Notes: generated from the sequence alone by a model not told the origin. A stretch of DNA of 64,000 nucleotides from Treponema sp. (GCA_016281495.1 JAEEIU010000027.1:119562-183561), one strand, 5' to 3'; shown: positions 17,465 to 26,979, counted from the stretch's first letter. Translations and numbers: made by a program.

Positions 17465-17809
17465 TTATCCCATCACGAGGCTTGCAGATCCAACTGTAAT
17501 CTTATCTCCAGTCGCAAGTTTGACGTATTTATCAGAAGGAATGCGGTGATCGTTCAGGAATGTACCGTTTGTGCTGTTTTCATCCTTTAAGAAATACTCA
17601 TCACGGATTTTCTGAATCGAACAATGGTGGCGGCTGGCAAGTTTATTGTCAATTACCACTTCGTTGTCATAATCGCGGCCTATGGTGATCTTCTTAACAA
17701 GCTGAATCTTCTTGTTGTTAAAAACAAGATACGAAACCTGTTTTGTATCAGCCAGGCGGTCCAGATGTTTGCCGATAGGGCTTTCATTAATAATTGTCTG
17801 CTCTTCCAT
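17465..17809 (-). CDS. FHA-domain protein
   Basis: 114 residues, nearly all one forkhead-associated domain: IGRDYDNEVVI, LASRHHCSI and NSTNGTFLND carry the Arg, Ser and Asn that bind phosphothreonine. The ~30-residue N-terminal tail (MEEQTIINESPIGKHLDRL) may be the kinase's phosphorylation target, as in other FHA adaptors; that part is inference. First gene of the operon, with a near-leaderless start: the -10 box ends nine bases before the ATG and no ribosome-binding site is present. Confidence 0.9.
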   Translation of the reverse strand: MEEQTIINESPIGKHLDRLADTKQVSYLVFNNKKIQLVKKITIGRDYDNEVVIDNKLASRHHCSIQKIRDEYFLKDENSTNGTFLNDHRIPSDKYVKLATGDKITVGSASLVMG

Positions 17810-17818
17810 AATAAACTA

Positions 17819-17847
17819 ATTATACACCTAATCCGTTAAAAACTCAA
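17819..17847 (-). promoter_or_regulatory. Promoter of the FHA-kinase operon
   Basis: Minus-strand TTGAGT (17847-17842), 17 bp, TATAAT (17824-17819), then nine bases to the ATG at 17809. It is divergent from the chemosensory promoter at 17891-17919, with about 44 bp between the two -35 boxes. Confidence 0.6.
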
Positions 17848-17890
17848 ATGTTTTTTTTCTATAATATTGCAAAACATTGTAATAATTCAC

Positions 17891-17919
17891 TTGAATTATG
17901 TGAATTTTGGGTTTATAAT
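17891..17919 (+). promoter_or_regulatory. Promoter of the chemosensory operon
   Basis: TTGAAT (17891-17896), 17 bp, TATAAT (17914-17919), then six bases to the cheW ATG at 17926 with no Shine-Dalgarno sequence. Ten genes downstream appear to depend on it. Confidence 0.7.
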
Positions 17920-17925
17920 TGAAAA

Positions 17926-18429
17926 ATGAGTGATGAAGAAACAGAAGAACTGCTGGAAGAAATTCAAGAAAACCAGGTTTTAACCTTTGGTGAAGAAGAA
18001 AAAATAAATACGACTTCCTATCTTGTCTTCAAGGCCGGGGACAAAAACTACGCAGTCAATTCAACAGAAGTACGGGAAATTCTCAGGAACAACGAAGTTT
18101 ATCCCATGCCGTTTGTGCCTCCATATATCAAAGGAGTGTTAAACAGCTACGGTGTTCCATATGCTGTGGTTGATTTTTCCTATTTCAACGCCGACATGCC
18201 GCAGGAAAGCCGCCTTTTCATGCTGCTCAAGAATCCCAACAATATTTCAATTCAGGTTTCAGAGATACAGGAATTCCACAATGAATCAGAGGTCACCGTC
18301 AAAAGCCTTACAAATGCAGAGGACTCTCCGTTTTTTACAGGTGCAATCAGTTTTGACGACGTTACCGCTCCCGTACTGAACATCAATGGCATCTTGGAAA
18401 GGATAAGGAGTGACCTTGCAAACAGCTAA
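17926..18429 (+). CDS. cheW: CheW-like adaptor protein
   Basis: 167 residues. After an acidic ~25-residue N-terminal tail comes a CheW fold: SYLVFKAGDKNYAVNSTEVREIL, MPFVPPYIKGVLNSYGVPYAVVDF, and a late ITAPVLN-like strand (VTAPVLNINGILERI). It should couple the receptors encoded downstream to the CheA at 21308. First gene of a ten-gene unit; overlaps the next gene by 20 bases. The NxRG loop usual in CheW reads NSYG here, a sign of divergence. Confidence 0.88.
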   Translation: MSDEETEELLEEIQENQVLTFGEEEKINTTSYLVFKAGDKNYAVNSTEVREILRNNEVYPMPFVPPYIKGVLNSYGVPYAVVDFSYFNADMPQESRLFMLLKNPNNISIQVSEIQEFHNESEVTVKSLTNAEDSPFFTGAISFDDVTAPVLNINGILERIRSDLANS

Positions 18430-18829
18430 ATGGTTCGCATGCCTTAATTATGGGCGATTTGACATACTTATTCCTCAGTCATTCTTAATGGAAAGCACAT
18501 ATTCCCTGACTCCGGTCCAAAGCCAGCTCGCTTCAAAACTGAACTGCATGGAAATCAATCTGGATCAAAACATAGCTTCAATTTTTAAAATTGAAAAAGA
18601 CCTTCCTCCGGTAACCGAGATTGCCCTTAAATCCCAGCCACCTGTAATATTAAGGACTTCCATTGTCCCCACAGTACTTCAGATTCCTCTTTCAAGCATT
18701 AAGTTTTTTTCTGAGCTGTATAAAAGTCATCTACAAAAATACGGCATACTCGCAACACGCTTTAACGATGACAGGATACAATATCTTGTGAACATATCCA
18801 AACTGCTGGAATTTGGTGGCTCAAAATGA
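18410..18829 (+). CDS. Small protein, probably a degenerate CheW-like domain
   Basis: About 139 residues. No family is obvious, but the order of strands parallels CheW: WFACLNYGRFDILIPQSFL at the start and GILATRFNDDRIQYLVNISK near the end, which matches the last CheW strand and helix. The start is GTG 18410 or TTG 18416; AAGGAG (18405-18410) is well spaced for the TTG. It overlaps cheW by 20 bases and cheB by four (ATGA), so translation is coupled. A second adaptor is plausible. Confidence 0.72.
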   Translation: MTLQTAKWFACLNYGRFDILIPQSFLMESTYSLTPVQSQLASKLNCMEINLDQNIASIFKIEKDLPPVTEIALKSQPPVILRTSIVPTVLQIPLSSIKFFSELYKSHLQKYGILATRFNDDRIQYLVNISKLLEFGGSK

Positions 18830-19884
18830 TAAAAACCCTTATTGTCGATGATTCCGCCATAGTTCGTGCAATGCTCAAGCAGGTAATGGAAAGCGACGGA
18901 AATTTTGAGGTCGTTGGCAGTGCGGTAAACGGAGAAAATGCCATTGAGCAAAAAAGGGCACTTTCCCCGGACCTTATAGTCATGGACATCAACATGCCAG
19001 TGATGGACGGAATAGAGGCAACAAAAATCATAATGCAGGACAGCGGCAAGGTTCCAGTTGTTGTTGCCTTTACCACAGAGGACGAAGCCAAAGTAGGATA
19101 CAAATGTCTTGAGGCAGGTGCAGTGGAGATAATCAAAAAGCCAAATCTTGCTTCCATGACCGTAGCTGATCTTAAGCAATTCTGTGAACGCCTTAAGCAG
19201 ATATCAAAAAGCAATCCGACTAAAATCAAGATAAACAGGCATGCACACAAATCTAATGCAGTTTCTCCGTTTTCTCTGGCCGCAAAGAAAAACAATGCAA
19301 TCAAATCAAAATACAGCCTTCTTGTTGTCGGGGCTTCAACAGGAGGTCCCATTGCAGTGCAGACTTTACTTCAGGGTTTGGGCAAGAATTTCCCCATTCC
19401 GGTATTGATCACGCAGCACATAGACCTGATGTTTGACCAGCAGTTTGCATCATGGCTTGATTCCACGACAGATTTTACTGTGGAACTTGGACAGGAAGGC
19501 ATAATTCCTGAACCAGGGCATGCATATGTTGCCCCGGCAGAAACGCACATGATTGCAGTCGAAAACAATGATTCACCATGCAGCTGTTCAATTTCCATAA
19601 ACCATGATCCTCCCCTGCATTATTTAAGGCCGGCTGTAGACAAACTGTTCTGTTCTGCGGCACCGATTTTAAAGGAAAAGCTTTTGGGAGTACTTCTTAC
19701 TGGAATGGGAAGGGATGGTGCTGACGGCTGCAAGAGGATTATTGATTCAGGCGGAAAAACAATCTGTCAAAATCAGGATACATGTGTCATTTTCGGAATG
19801 CCACGTGCTGCAATAGAACTGAATGCGGCAAGCCATATACTTCCACTTGAGGAGATGGCTTCCTTCATCAAGTCAATAATTTAA
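18826..19884 (+). CDS. cheB: Chemoreceptor glutamate methylesterase CheB
   Basis: 352 residues. Receiver domain (1-120) with the full active set: IVDDSA, VMDINMPVMDG, AFTTED and IKKPN. After a basic linker comes the methylesterase domain (about 165-350): VGASTGGPIAVQ (nucleophile Ser), LITQHIDLMFDQQFA (His) and LTGMGRDGADG (Asp). It should remove methyl groups from receptors, opposing the CheR that follows. ATGA overlap with the preceding gene. Confidence 0.95.
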   Translation: MIKTLIVDDSAIVRAMLKQVMESDGNFEVVGSAVNGENAIEQKRALSPDLIVMDINMPVMDGIEATKIIMQDSGKVPVVVAFTTEDEAKVGYKCLEAGAVEIIKKPNLASMTVADLKQFCERLKQISKSNPTKIKINRHAHKSNAVSPFSLAAKKNNAIKSKYSLLVVGASTGGPIAVQTLLQGLGKNFPIPVLITQHIDLMFDQQFASWLDSTTDFTVELGQEGIIPEPGHAYVAPAETHMIAVENNDSPCSCSISINHDPPLHYLRPAVDKLFCSAAPILKEKLLGVLLTGMGRDGADGCKRIIDSGGKTICQNQDTCVIFGMPRAAIELNAASHILPLEEMASFIKSII

Positions 19885-19904
19885 TCAGAGAGAGTTTTGA
19901 GCAA

Positions 19905-21302
19905 ATGAGTATGTCGGAGAAAGACAAAATTGAAGAAGAAGATGGGACCCGGTTTCTGGAGATAATCCTCCGGTACAGTGGCCTAACCGTATCCGCATCG
20001 CACAGGGATTTCCTCCTGAACTTCATCAAGACAAGGAAAAAGGAATTATCATTATCGGACGATGAATACTGCAAGAAGCTTGAGGAAGACATTTTTGAAC
20101 GGACTCTTGTAATCGACGAAGCGGCAATAAATGAGACATATTTTTTTAGGGAAGAATGTCAGTTTGATTTTTTAAGGGACACATATTTTCCAAAACACAA
20201 AGATGCAGTCATCTGGAGTGCGGCATGCTCAACAGGAGAAGAAGCTATTTCCCTTTATGCCCTTGCAAAGGCATGCAACGTAAACGCCAGGGTCTATGCC
20301 AGCGACATTGACGAAAAGGCCCTCTCTCAGATTAAAACCAGATGCTACACACCCCACTCTTTCCGCAACGAGGGGAGCCCATACCTTAACCTTCTTGAGC
20401 CATTGGGAACATACTATCCAAAATCTTTTACCATGTCCAAAGAAACCCTTGCAAACCTTTCCATATCACGCTTTAACCTTGCAACAGACGAAACTTTCCC
20501 GATGCTACCGGAAACTGTAGACCTTTTATTCTTGAGGAATGTTTTCATATACTTTACAAAGGAAACCAGAAAAGCTGTCTTGATCAAAATGGCCAAGGCA
20601 ATGAAAGTCAACGCCCTTTTATTTTTGTCAATCAACGAGATTGCATCCATTGAATGTGACGCCGACATGCCATTTGTAAAAGAAAACTGCGGCTCAGTCT
20701 ATTATCTCAGGAAAGTAAGCCTGGAGGAAAAGCTGAATTCTCCCAAACGGAAACTCTGCAGGGAAATTCCTTTACAAAAAAAAGATTATGACATTGATCT
20801 AAGTGCATGTCAGAAAAATGCTCACGATATAAAAGCAAGGCACATTCCGGACAGCACCCTTTCCCGCAGCCATACAGAAAGCGAAAAACAATGCACAATC
20901 CTTGAGCTTTATCAGGAACTCAAAAAGGCAATCACCTTGAACCAGACGGAACATGCAAGGGAACTCATATCATCACATAAATTCAAGCCACTTGAGATGG
21001 AACACGAGCTTTATATGAAAGGCCTTGTTTGTGAGGCAGAAGGAGACATACATAAAGCCTTGGACTGCTTTCAAAGGGCAGAAATCCTTAATCCCAAATT
21101 CTGGCCTGCTTCTTACAGCATGGGAATGCTTTACAAAAACATAGGAGACTCAAAAAACATGAAAAAAGCATTCATATCTTGTTCAAATGCTCTTAAAACC
21201 TATATTCAAAATCATGAAATCTGTTATAATGATATAGTTGATTCATTCAGTCCGGATTATTTCCTTGAACTTTGTGAATTACAGTTAGAGGGTGGCAGGT
21301 AA
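19905..21302 (+). CDS. cheR: Chemoreceptor methyltransferase CheR with C-terminal TPR region
   Basis: 465 residues. CheR domain (about 10-275): N-terminal helical part with NETYFFREECQFDFL, SAM-binding IWSAACSTGEEAISLYAL, ASDIDEKAL, and LLFLRNVFIYFT. The C-terminal ~120 residues form TPR-like helices (ALDCFQRAEILNPKFWPASY, MGMLYKNIG). CheR-TPR fusions are typical of non-flagellar chemosensory systems such as Frz and Wsp. The receptors encoded here lack the NWxxF pentapeptide tether, so recognition may use the TPRs. Confidence 0.93.
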   Translation: MSMSEKDKIEEEDGTRFLEIILRYSGLTVSASHRDFLLNFIKTRKKELSLSDDEYCKKLEEDIFERTLVIDEAAINETYFFREECQFDFLRDTYFPKHKDAVIWSAACSTGEEAISLYALAKACNVNARVYASDIDEKALSQIKTRCYTPHSFRNEGSPYLNLLEPLGTYYPKSFTMSKETLANLSISRFNLATDETFPMLPETVDLLFLRNVFIYFTKETRKAVLIKMAKAMKVNALLFLSINEIASIECDADMPFVKENCGSVYYLRKVSLEEKLNSPKRKLCREIPLQKKDYDIDLSACQKNAHDIKARHIPDSTLSRSHTESEKQCTILELYQELKKAITLNQTEHARELISSHKFKPLEMEHELYMKGLVCEAEGDIHKALDCFQRAEILNPKFWPASYSMGMLYKNIGDSKNMKKAFISCSNALKTYIQNHEICYNDIVDSFSPDYFLELCELQLEGGR

Positions 21303-21307
21303 AGGAA

Positions 21308-23392
21308 ATGGCATTTTCAAAAGAAGAGTTTATAGAAGGATTTGTTTCTGAGACACAAGAGCACATCGATGCCATAAACAACGGCATAATCCAATATAAA
21401 TCAACTCCAGGCAACAAGGAACTTCTTTCTGCAATTCTCCGCGAACTTCATACCATAAAGGGCACCGGCCGCATGATGGGATATCCTGTGATCGAAAGCC
21501 TTTCCCATGGTCTTGAGGATGTTTTTAAAGGCATAAGGGAAGAAAAATATGAGTTGAATGATCATATCGTTCAGCTTACATTCCATACATCTGACTGCAT
21601 TCAAAGAGTCTTAAGGAAAATTGTAGAAGAAGGAAATGACGAGTTAAACATTTCTGAATACATGGAGACTTTCAAGAAAGCAAGCTCCGGCCTTTTCTTT
21701 ACAACCGACAACCTGAACATTGATTTAAATGACAGCGACGATGATGAGGTTTTTGAGCTTGAGGAAAAAGATGATACACTTGAAAACATCACCTCCATCC
21801 GAATCGACATAAACCGCATCAATGAGATAATCAGATCTTTTGACAACCTTATAATCAGGCAGTTCCGCTTTAAGCATCAGTTGGAAGAATTTGAGGCACG
21901 CCTTAATGCCACCGAAGGAAATGTCATGCATGAGCTTCCAAAGCAATTAAAGGAAGATTTGCTGCAGACTGAAACCGCAATCTTTGACACGCAGCACCAG
22001 CTTTTGAACCTCCGCATGCTTCCTCTCGACATGGTTTTGACACCGCTTAAAAAAGAAGTCGAAAGTGATTCACTCAAGCTTAAAAAGAACATTGAACTGG
22101 ACATTCCAAAAACAGAATTCCTTTTGGACAAAGCCATTCTTGAAAACTTAAAGGGCATTCTCCTTCATCTTATCAGAAACAGCATGGATCACGGAATCGA
22201 AACGCCAGAGGAAAGAAAGGCAATTGGAAAAACAGACCGTGGCCACATAAGTGTTTTTGCACAGCAGAATTCAAACCACATCATCATTTATGTCATTGAT
22301 GACGGACGGGGCATTCAATATGAGCAAGTTCGGAAAAAAGCAATTGAACTTTTCCCAAATGATCAAAAAGAAATAGAGAACATGTCCCACAAGGAACTTG
22401 AACAATATCTTTATATCTCAGGACTTTCCACAAAGGAACAGACTACAGAACTGTCAGGACGCGGTGTAGGCCTTGATGTAGTACGTACCGACATGGAGAA
22501 AATCAAGGGGCGCATCAAAATCAAGTCCAAGGAAAATGAGGGCACAACCTTTGAGCTTAAGATTCCCCTTTCCCTTGCAACACAGCAGGGACTTTTTGTT
22601 CACACAGGAAACATGAAACTGATGATCCCCTCAAACTATATTGCAGAGATTGCAAACGTGGAGGAACGGGATATTACAATCATACAGGGACAGTCATACA
22701 TCAGCCTTCACAACATGTTAATTCCCCTATACTTTCTTTCTTCGATTATTGGTGGGGAACAGAACGAAAATACATCTTCCGTCATAGTTGTTGAATATCT
22801 TGAGACTCAGATTGCGATAGTAGCAGACAGCATTGACCAGTACGAAACTGTTGTGGTCAATCCCCTTCCGCCTGTCATGCAAAAGCTTGAGGCCGTGCAG
22901 GGTGTCGTCTATGATGAAAACTATGCGATTATCCCCATCCTCAACATACCTGACATAATGAGGAGGCTAAGGCGCCTTCTTGCATATGACATGAGGAAAT
23001 ACGAGATAAAGAACAAAAAGCACACGTTTACGGTTCTTGTAATCGATGACTCAGCCACAACACGTCAGATTGAAAAGGCCATCTTCGAGACCGACGGCTA
23101 TATTGTAGAGACGGCAGTGGACGGTATTGATGCCCTGGACATCCTAAAGACAAAACATGTTGATGCAATAATCACAGACATAAAGATGCCCCGCATGGAT
23201 GGAATTACTTTCCTCAGCAATTTAAGGCGTACACCGGAATTTGACAACACACCTGTCATTATCGTATCCGGCGTCTATGATCCAGAAACAAAGGAAAAGT
23301 TCATGAATGCAGGAGCACAATCCTTTATTGTAAAATCAGAATTCCAGAGAGGCAACCTTCTGCAGGCTGTCAAGGAGCTTTTAGGTGAGTAA
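21308..23392 (+). CDS. cheA: Hybrid CheA histidine kinase with C-terminal receiver
   Basis: 694 residues. Hpt domain (1-105) with phospho-His in LRELHTIKGTGRMMG; an acidic linker (about 120-155) but no recognisable CheY-binding P2; dimerisation helices (about 157-260, SIRIDINRINEIIRSFDNLI); kinase domain with RNSMDHGIETPEERK, DDGRGIQYEQV and GRGVGLDVVRTD; CheW-like domain (430-565); receiver (575-694) with VIDDSATTRQ, ITDIKMPRMDG, and FIVKSEF, all functional residues kept. The absence of P2 and the fused receiver are typical of chemosensory systems not driving the flagellar motor. Six bases after cheR. Confidence 0.94.
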   Translation: MAFSKEEFIEGFVSETQEHIDAINNGIIQYKSTPGNKELLSAILRELHTIKGTGRMMGYPVIESLSHGLEDVFKGIREEKYELNDHIVQLTFHTSDCIQRVLRKIVEEGNDELNISEYMETFKKASSGLFFTTDNLNIDLNDSDDDEVFELEEKDDTLENITSIRIDINRINEIIRSFDNLIIRQFRFKHQLEEFEARLNATEGNVMHELPKQLKEDLLQTETAIFDTQHQLLNLRMLPLDMVLTPLKKEVESDSLKLKKNIELDIPKTEFLLDKAILENLKGILLHLIRNSMDHGIETPEERKAIGKTDRGHISVFAQQNSNHIIIYVIDDGRGIQYEQVRKKAIELFPNDQKEIENMSHKELEQYLYISGLSTKEQTTELSGRGVGLDVVRTDMEKIKGRIKIKSKENEGTTFELKIPLSLATQQGLFVHTGNMKLMIPSNYIAEIANVEERDITIIQGQSYISLHNMLIPLYFLSSIIGGEQNENTSSVIVVEYLETQIAIVADSIDQYETVVVNPLPPVMQKLEAVQGVVYDENYAIIPILNIPDIMRRLRRLLAYDMRKYEIKNKKHTFTVLVIDDSATTRQIEKAIFETDGYIVETAVDGIDALDILKTKHVDAIITDIKMPRMDGITFLSNLRRTPEFDNTPVIIVSGVYDPETKEKFMNAGAQSFIVKSEFQRGNLLQAVKELLGE

Positions 23393-25232
23393 CAAAAAAG
23401 TTCTTGTGGCATTCGATTCAGCCACCATGCGCAAACTCATATCTAAGGCACTCAAGGAACATGACTTTAATGTCTGTGAGGCAAAGAACGGAATTGAAAC
23501 CCTTTCCACGCTTTATTCCGAGCGTCCTGATGTCCTGGTGGTTTACATAGAGCTTCCGGTTATAAGCGGATACAACATTTCCCGCATCGTAAAGAATTCA
23601 AATGAATTCAGGGACATGGTTGTAATCATCTGTGCTCTTGAAGAAAACTCCGTATATAATTTCTGGGCTGAAAACTCTTTGAGCGACGCACTTTTCGTTC
23701 CTGATGAAAAAAACTCAGCCGACCTTGTTAACTTGATTGACACAAAACTGCAGCTTGTAGAAAAAAAATCAAAACCCGGAAGAAAAAAGAAATTAGAGCC
23801 TCCTGACCAGACAAAACTTATGGAACTTACTGTAAGCGCATTTGACAGGGAACTTTTTGACCTTTATACAATCCAAAGCGCATACAACAAAGGCATATCT
23901 GAGTTCAACATTACGGAACTTGTAAAGGAGATGACAAAGAGCATTTCCGGCATCTATAACTATGACACTCTTGGAATCATAATCGAATCCTCTGAGCCTC
24001 TTGAATATTACATAAAGAATCAGGCAATGTCGCAGGAGGAATTCGACGACTTTATAGACGTATGCCACAATGACTACCTTGCAATACACAAAAGCACAAA
24101 AAAGGCCGCACTCAAAAGAAACAAGCCAATTCTTTTGGACCCGATGCAGGCAGAGAGCAAAAACACAGGCTTTAAGAAAATAAAGACTTTTGAAACCCTG
24201 CCTACGGAAAATGCAGAAACGATTCCATTAACTGTACATGTCGGAAGTTTTAAAAACGTTTCCATCAACCCGCGTACAAGAGAACGCCTTAATTTTCTTA
24301 TAAACATTTATGCAAAGCTTTTTATCCGTGCCATCGATTACAACAACGCAAAAAGCAACGAAAATAAGATGCGCAAGGCATTCAGCCACTTTATTCCGCC
24401 GTCAATCATAAACCAGATGCTGAATTCAGATGACGAAATGAATTCAACAATTGGTGAAAAACGCGATGTTGCAGTTTTAATATGTGACATCCGAAACTTT
24501 ACGACAATCAGTGAAATTAACGAAGCTGAGGAAGTAGTTGATTTCTTGAACTCATATTTTGCCACAATGGGAAGCATCATTAAAAAACACGGCGGCACCA
24601 TTGACAAATTCATGGGAGACGCCATCATGGCCCTGTTTGGTGCTCCGGAAAGCTACGAGGACAATGGAAACAGAGCGGCAAATGCAGCCCTTGAAATGAG
24701 GCAGGCCCTTAACAATATGGAGATATCACTAAATCTTCCTGATGATTATGTTTTTGAAATTGGTACAGGAATACATTATGGTGTTACAATCGTTGGATCA
24801 ATCGGAAGTGAAGAAAAAAAGGAATACACGGTTATCGGCGACAACGTCAACATCGCTTCCAGAATCGAGGGATTGACCAAATTGTATGGTGTTCCGATCA
24901 TCATCTCTGAATCTGTAAAAAAAGACCTGCACGACGGGCAATATGTACGGCATCTGGACACCGTTAAAGTCAAGGGAAAATCAAATTCCGTTGCCATATA
25001 TGAATTGAATTCACCGGATACAAAAGCTGACCAAGAGTTCCTGAATTATTACGAAAAAGGAATGAACCAATATTCAATGGGAAACTTTGAGATTGCAAGC
25101 GAATATTTTTCCAGGGCAATCACAAGGTGCCCTGAGGATAAGGCTACCAGAGTTTTACTTGAACGATGCAAGGTATATATACATGACCGTCCTGAAAACT
25201 GGGATGGAGCTTTTGCACTTACCACAAAATAG
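23385..25232 (+). CDS. Class III adenylate cyclase with N-terminal pseudo-receiver
   Basis: 615 residues. Residues 1-125 have a receiver fold, but the phosphoacceptor Asp is Tyr (VLVVYIELPVISG), the acidic pair is reduced to AFDS and the conserved Lys is missing (FVPDE). A basic linker (PGRKKKLEPP) and a ~200-residue GAF-like region follow, then the cyclase domain (about 360-560): VLICDIRNFTTIS and DKFMGDAIMALFG (metal Asp residues and adenine-selecting Lys), VIGDNVNIASRIEG (Asp, Asn and Arg). A TPR-like tail ends the protein. GTG start with AAGGAG six bases upstream; overlaps cheA by eight bases. It is the apparent output enzyme of the operon. Confidence 0.88.
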   Translation: MSNKKVLVAFDSATMRKLISKALKEHDFNVCEAKNGIETLSTLYSERPDVLVVYIELPVISGYNISRIVKNSNEFRDMVVIICALEENSVYNFWAENSLSDALFVPDEKNSADLVNLIDTKLQLVEKKSKPGRKKKLEPPDQTKLMELTVSAFDRELFDLYTIQSAYNKGISEFNITELVKEMTKSISGIYNYDTLGIIIESSEPLEYYIKNQAMSQEEFDDFIDVCHNDYLAIHKSTKKAALKRNKPILLDPMQAESKNTGFKKIKTFETLPTENAETIPLTVHVGSFKNVSINPRTRERLNFLINIYAKLFIRAIDYNNAKSNENKMRKAFSHFIPPSIINQMLNSDDEMNSTIGEKRDVAVLICDIRNFTTISEINEAEEVVDFLNSYFATMGSIIKKHGGTIDKFMGDAIMALFGAPESYEDNGNRAANAALEMRQALNNMEISLNLPDDYVFEIGTGIHYGVTIVGSIGSEEKKEYTVIGDNVNIASRIEGLTKLYGVPIIISESVKKDLHDGQYVRHLDTVKVKGKSNSVAIYELNSPDTKADQEFLNYYEKGMNQYSMGNFEIASEYFSRAITRCPEDKATRVLLERCKVYIHDRPENWDGAFALTTK

Positions 25233-25241
25233 GAGAATAAG

Positions 25242-26978
25242 ATGAACGAGGAATATGAAAAGATAATATACAAGACATCTATAAGACCAAGCCTCTTTGG
25301 ACTTTTAATAAACACCATATACATGTTCTATTTTGCAAGGCTCCCCTATTCCACCATGAAGCCTTCAACAATCATTTTGTGTGTCTTGATTTTTATTTTG
25401 GTAACGCTGTTTTTTCAGTTGGTTTTGCTTAAGTTCACGAATCATTTTCTTTCATACAAGCTTTCGGTTGAATTATCTGACATAAACAATTTTAACCAGT
25501 CCCAAAGAACCAGCATGGCCATTAAACTCATGAAGTTGCCTTTTAAGGTGTGTTTGCACGTCGCCATCATGTTCCTTATCGCGAGCTTTACTATTATTGC
25601 AATTTTCTTTTTTGGACTGTCAATTCCGCTTTCCTGTACAATTCTTTCTATAATTCCAGCAGTTTATTCTGCATTCAACACGGGTGTCATGGCATTCTGT
25701 GATGTTGAGTCATGGTGCACGGAAATCAACAACGATTTGATTCAAAAGGGCATAGACAGCGATATTGTCCACGACAGGAAAGTTCTTGGAATGAAAATGT
25801 ACACAAGGGTTTTCTATCATGTAATCATCCCGGTATTTTTCTCCATGACGATCTTCCTCATTTACATGACCATGCAAAATTTTTTCCCTATTGAAAAGGC
25901 ATCATACACAACGTATTTTATCCTGCTTTTGATATTCAACCTTTCACTTTGTGTAATGACGGCATCTTTATTTTTCCGGCACATATATCATTCCATCCTT
26001 GATGTGAACCAGATTCTAAAAAGGATAACCTCTGCTAACGTAAACGAAGACATGTATCTTCCAACTGACCTTGGAACAGAGCTTTCTTATTCTGTTTATG
26101 TAATCAACGACATCATCGCCCAGCTTCAGGACATTATGGTGGACATAAAGAAGACGAGCGACAATCTTTTTAAGGCAACACTTGAGCTTACGGAATCGTC
26201 AAAGACAACAGCCGACAACTCAGTCATCCAGGCAAGCAATGTAAAAGACTGCGTAAATACCATGGCAGAAATCAAGCTTATGCTCAAGGACATTTCCACA
26301 AGCATCAACAATGTATCTCAGGCTGCAGACGCTTCTCTCTATGATGTACACGAAGGTTCTGAGCTTTTGAACATGGACATAGGAAAAATGAGCGAGATTG
26401 CACAGGCAAACCTTGACACAATCATGGGTATAAAAAACCTCAGTGAAAAAATCGATACAGTTTGGAACATCATCAGCACGATTGACTCCATAGCGGAAAA
26501 AACAAGAATCATTGCCTTTAACGCAGAAATTGAAGCGACATCTGCCGGTGAAAGTGGAGAAAACTTCCATATCGTTGCAAATGAAATCCGCCGTCTTGCC
26601 ACAACAATTACAGATTCAACAAAAGAAATCAGGGACAGGATAACAGGCATACAACACTCATCAGACAACCTCATCATCACATCAGAAGGTGGAACGGAAA
26701 AAATCCGCGAGGAAAATGAGATGCTTTCGACACTGGAAGAAGACTTTAACAAGCTAAAGACTTCCTCAGAGATTACATCAGAAAGTGCAGCCGACATCCT
26801 TCAAATCACAAATTCCCAGGATTCATCTTTCATGCAGATAATGGCAACTTTAAAACAACTTAGCGAGGGCTTTGACGACTTTAGCCAGTCAGCAAAAACA
26901 ATAAATGATTCATCGCAAAACATAAAAGGAATTGCAGACTGTCTGAACGAAATCCAAAACAGAGGAGGAAACATCTAA
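25242..26978 (+). CDS. Chemoreceptor 1: six-segment membrane MCP-like protein
   Basis: 578 residues. Six hydrophobic segments fill the first ~250 residues (near SLFGLLINTIYMFYF, TIILCVLIFILVTLFF, IMFLIASFTIIAIFFF, SCTILSIIPAVYSAF, VIIPVFFSMTIFLIYM, YFILLLIFNLSLCVM), with no sizeable periplasmic domain. A short HAMP-like stretch (260-300) leads to the coiled-coil signalling domain. The hairpin tip reads IAEKTRIIAFNAEIEA then SAGESGENFHIVANEIRR: canonical receptors have LLALNAAIEA, so the IIAFNAE form is unusual. Nine bases after the cyclase gene. Confidence 0.87.
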   Translation: MNEEYEKIIYKTSIRPSLFGLLINTIYMFYFARLPYSTMKPSTIILCVLIFILVTLFFQLVLLKFTNHFLSYKLSVELSDINNFNQSQRTSMAIKLMKLPFKVCLHVAIMFLIASFTIIAIFFFGLSIPLSCTILSIIPAVYSAFNTGVMAFCDVESWCTEINNDLIQKGIDSDIVHDRKVLGMKMYTRVFYHVIIPVFFSMTIFLIYMTMQNFFPIEKASYTTYFILLLIFNLSLCVMTASLFFRHIYHSILDVNQILKRITSANVNEDMYLPTDLGTELSYSVYVINDIIAQLQDIMVDIKKTSDNLFKATLELTESSKTTADNSVIQASNVKDCVNTMAEIKLMLKDISTSINNVSQAADASLYDVHEGSELLNMDIGKMSEIAQANLDTIMGIKNLSEKIDTVWNIISTIDSIAEKTRIIAFNAEIEATSAGESGENFHIVANEIRRLATTITDSTKEIRDRITGIQHSSDNLIITSEGGTEKIREENEMLSTLEEDFNKLKTSSEITSESAADILQITNSQDSSFMQIMATLKQLSEGFDDFSQSAKTINDSSQNIKGIADCLNEIQNRGGNI

Positions 26979-26979
26979 A

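Noticed and set aside
24338..26797. Several antisense frames of 90-150 codons opposite the cyclase and receptors
   Set aside because: Ser/Met-rich shadow frames caused by the coding bias of the real genes on the plus strand.
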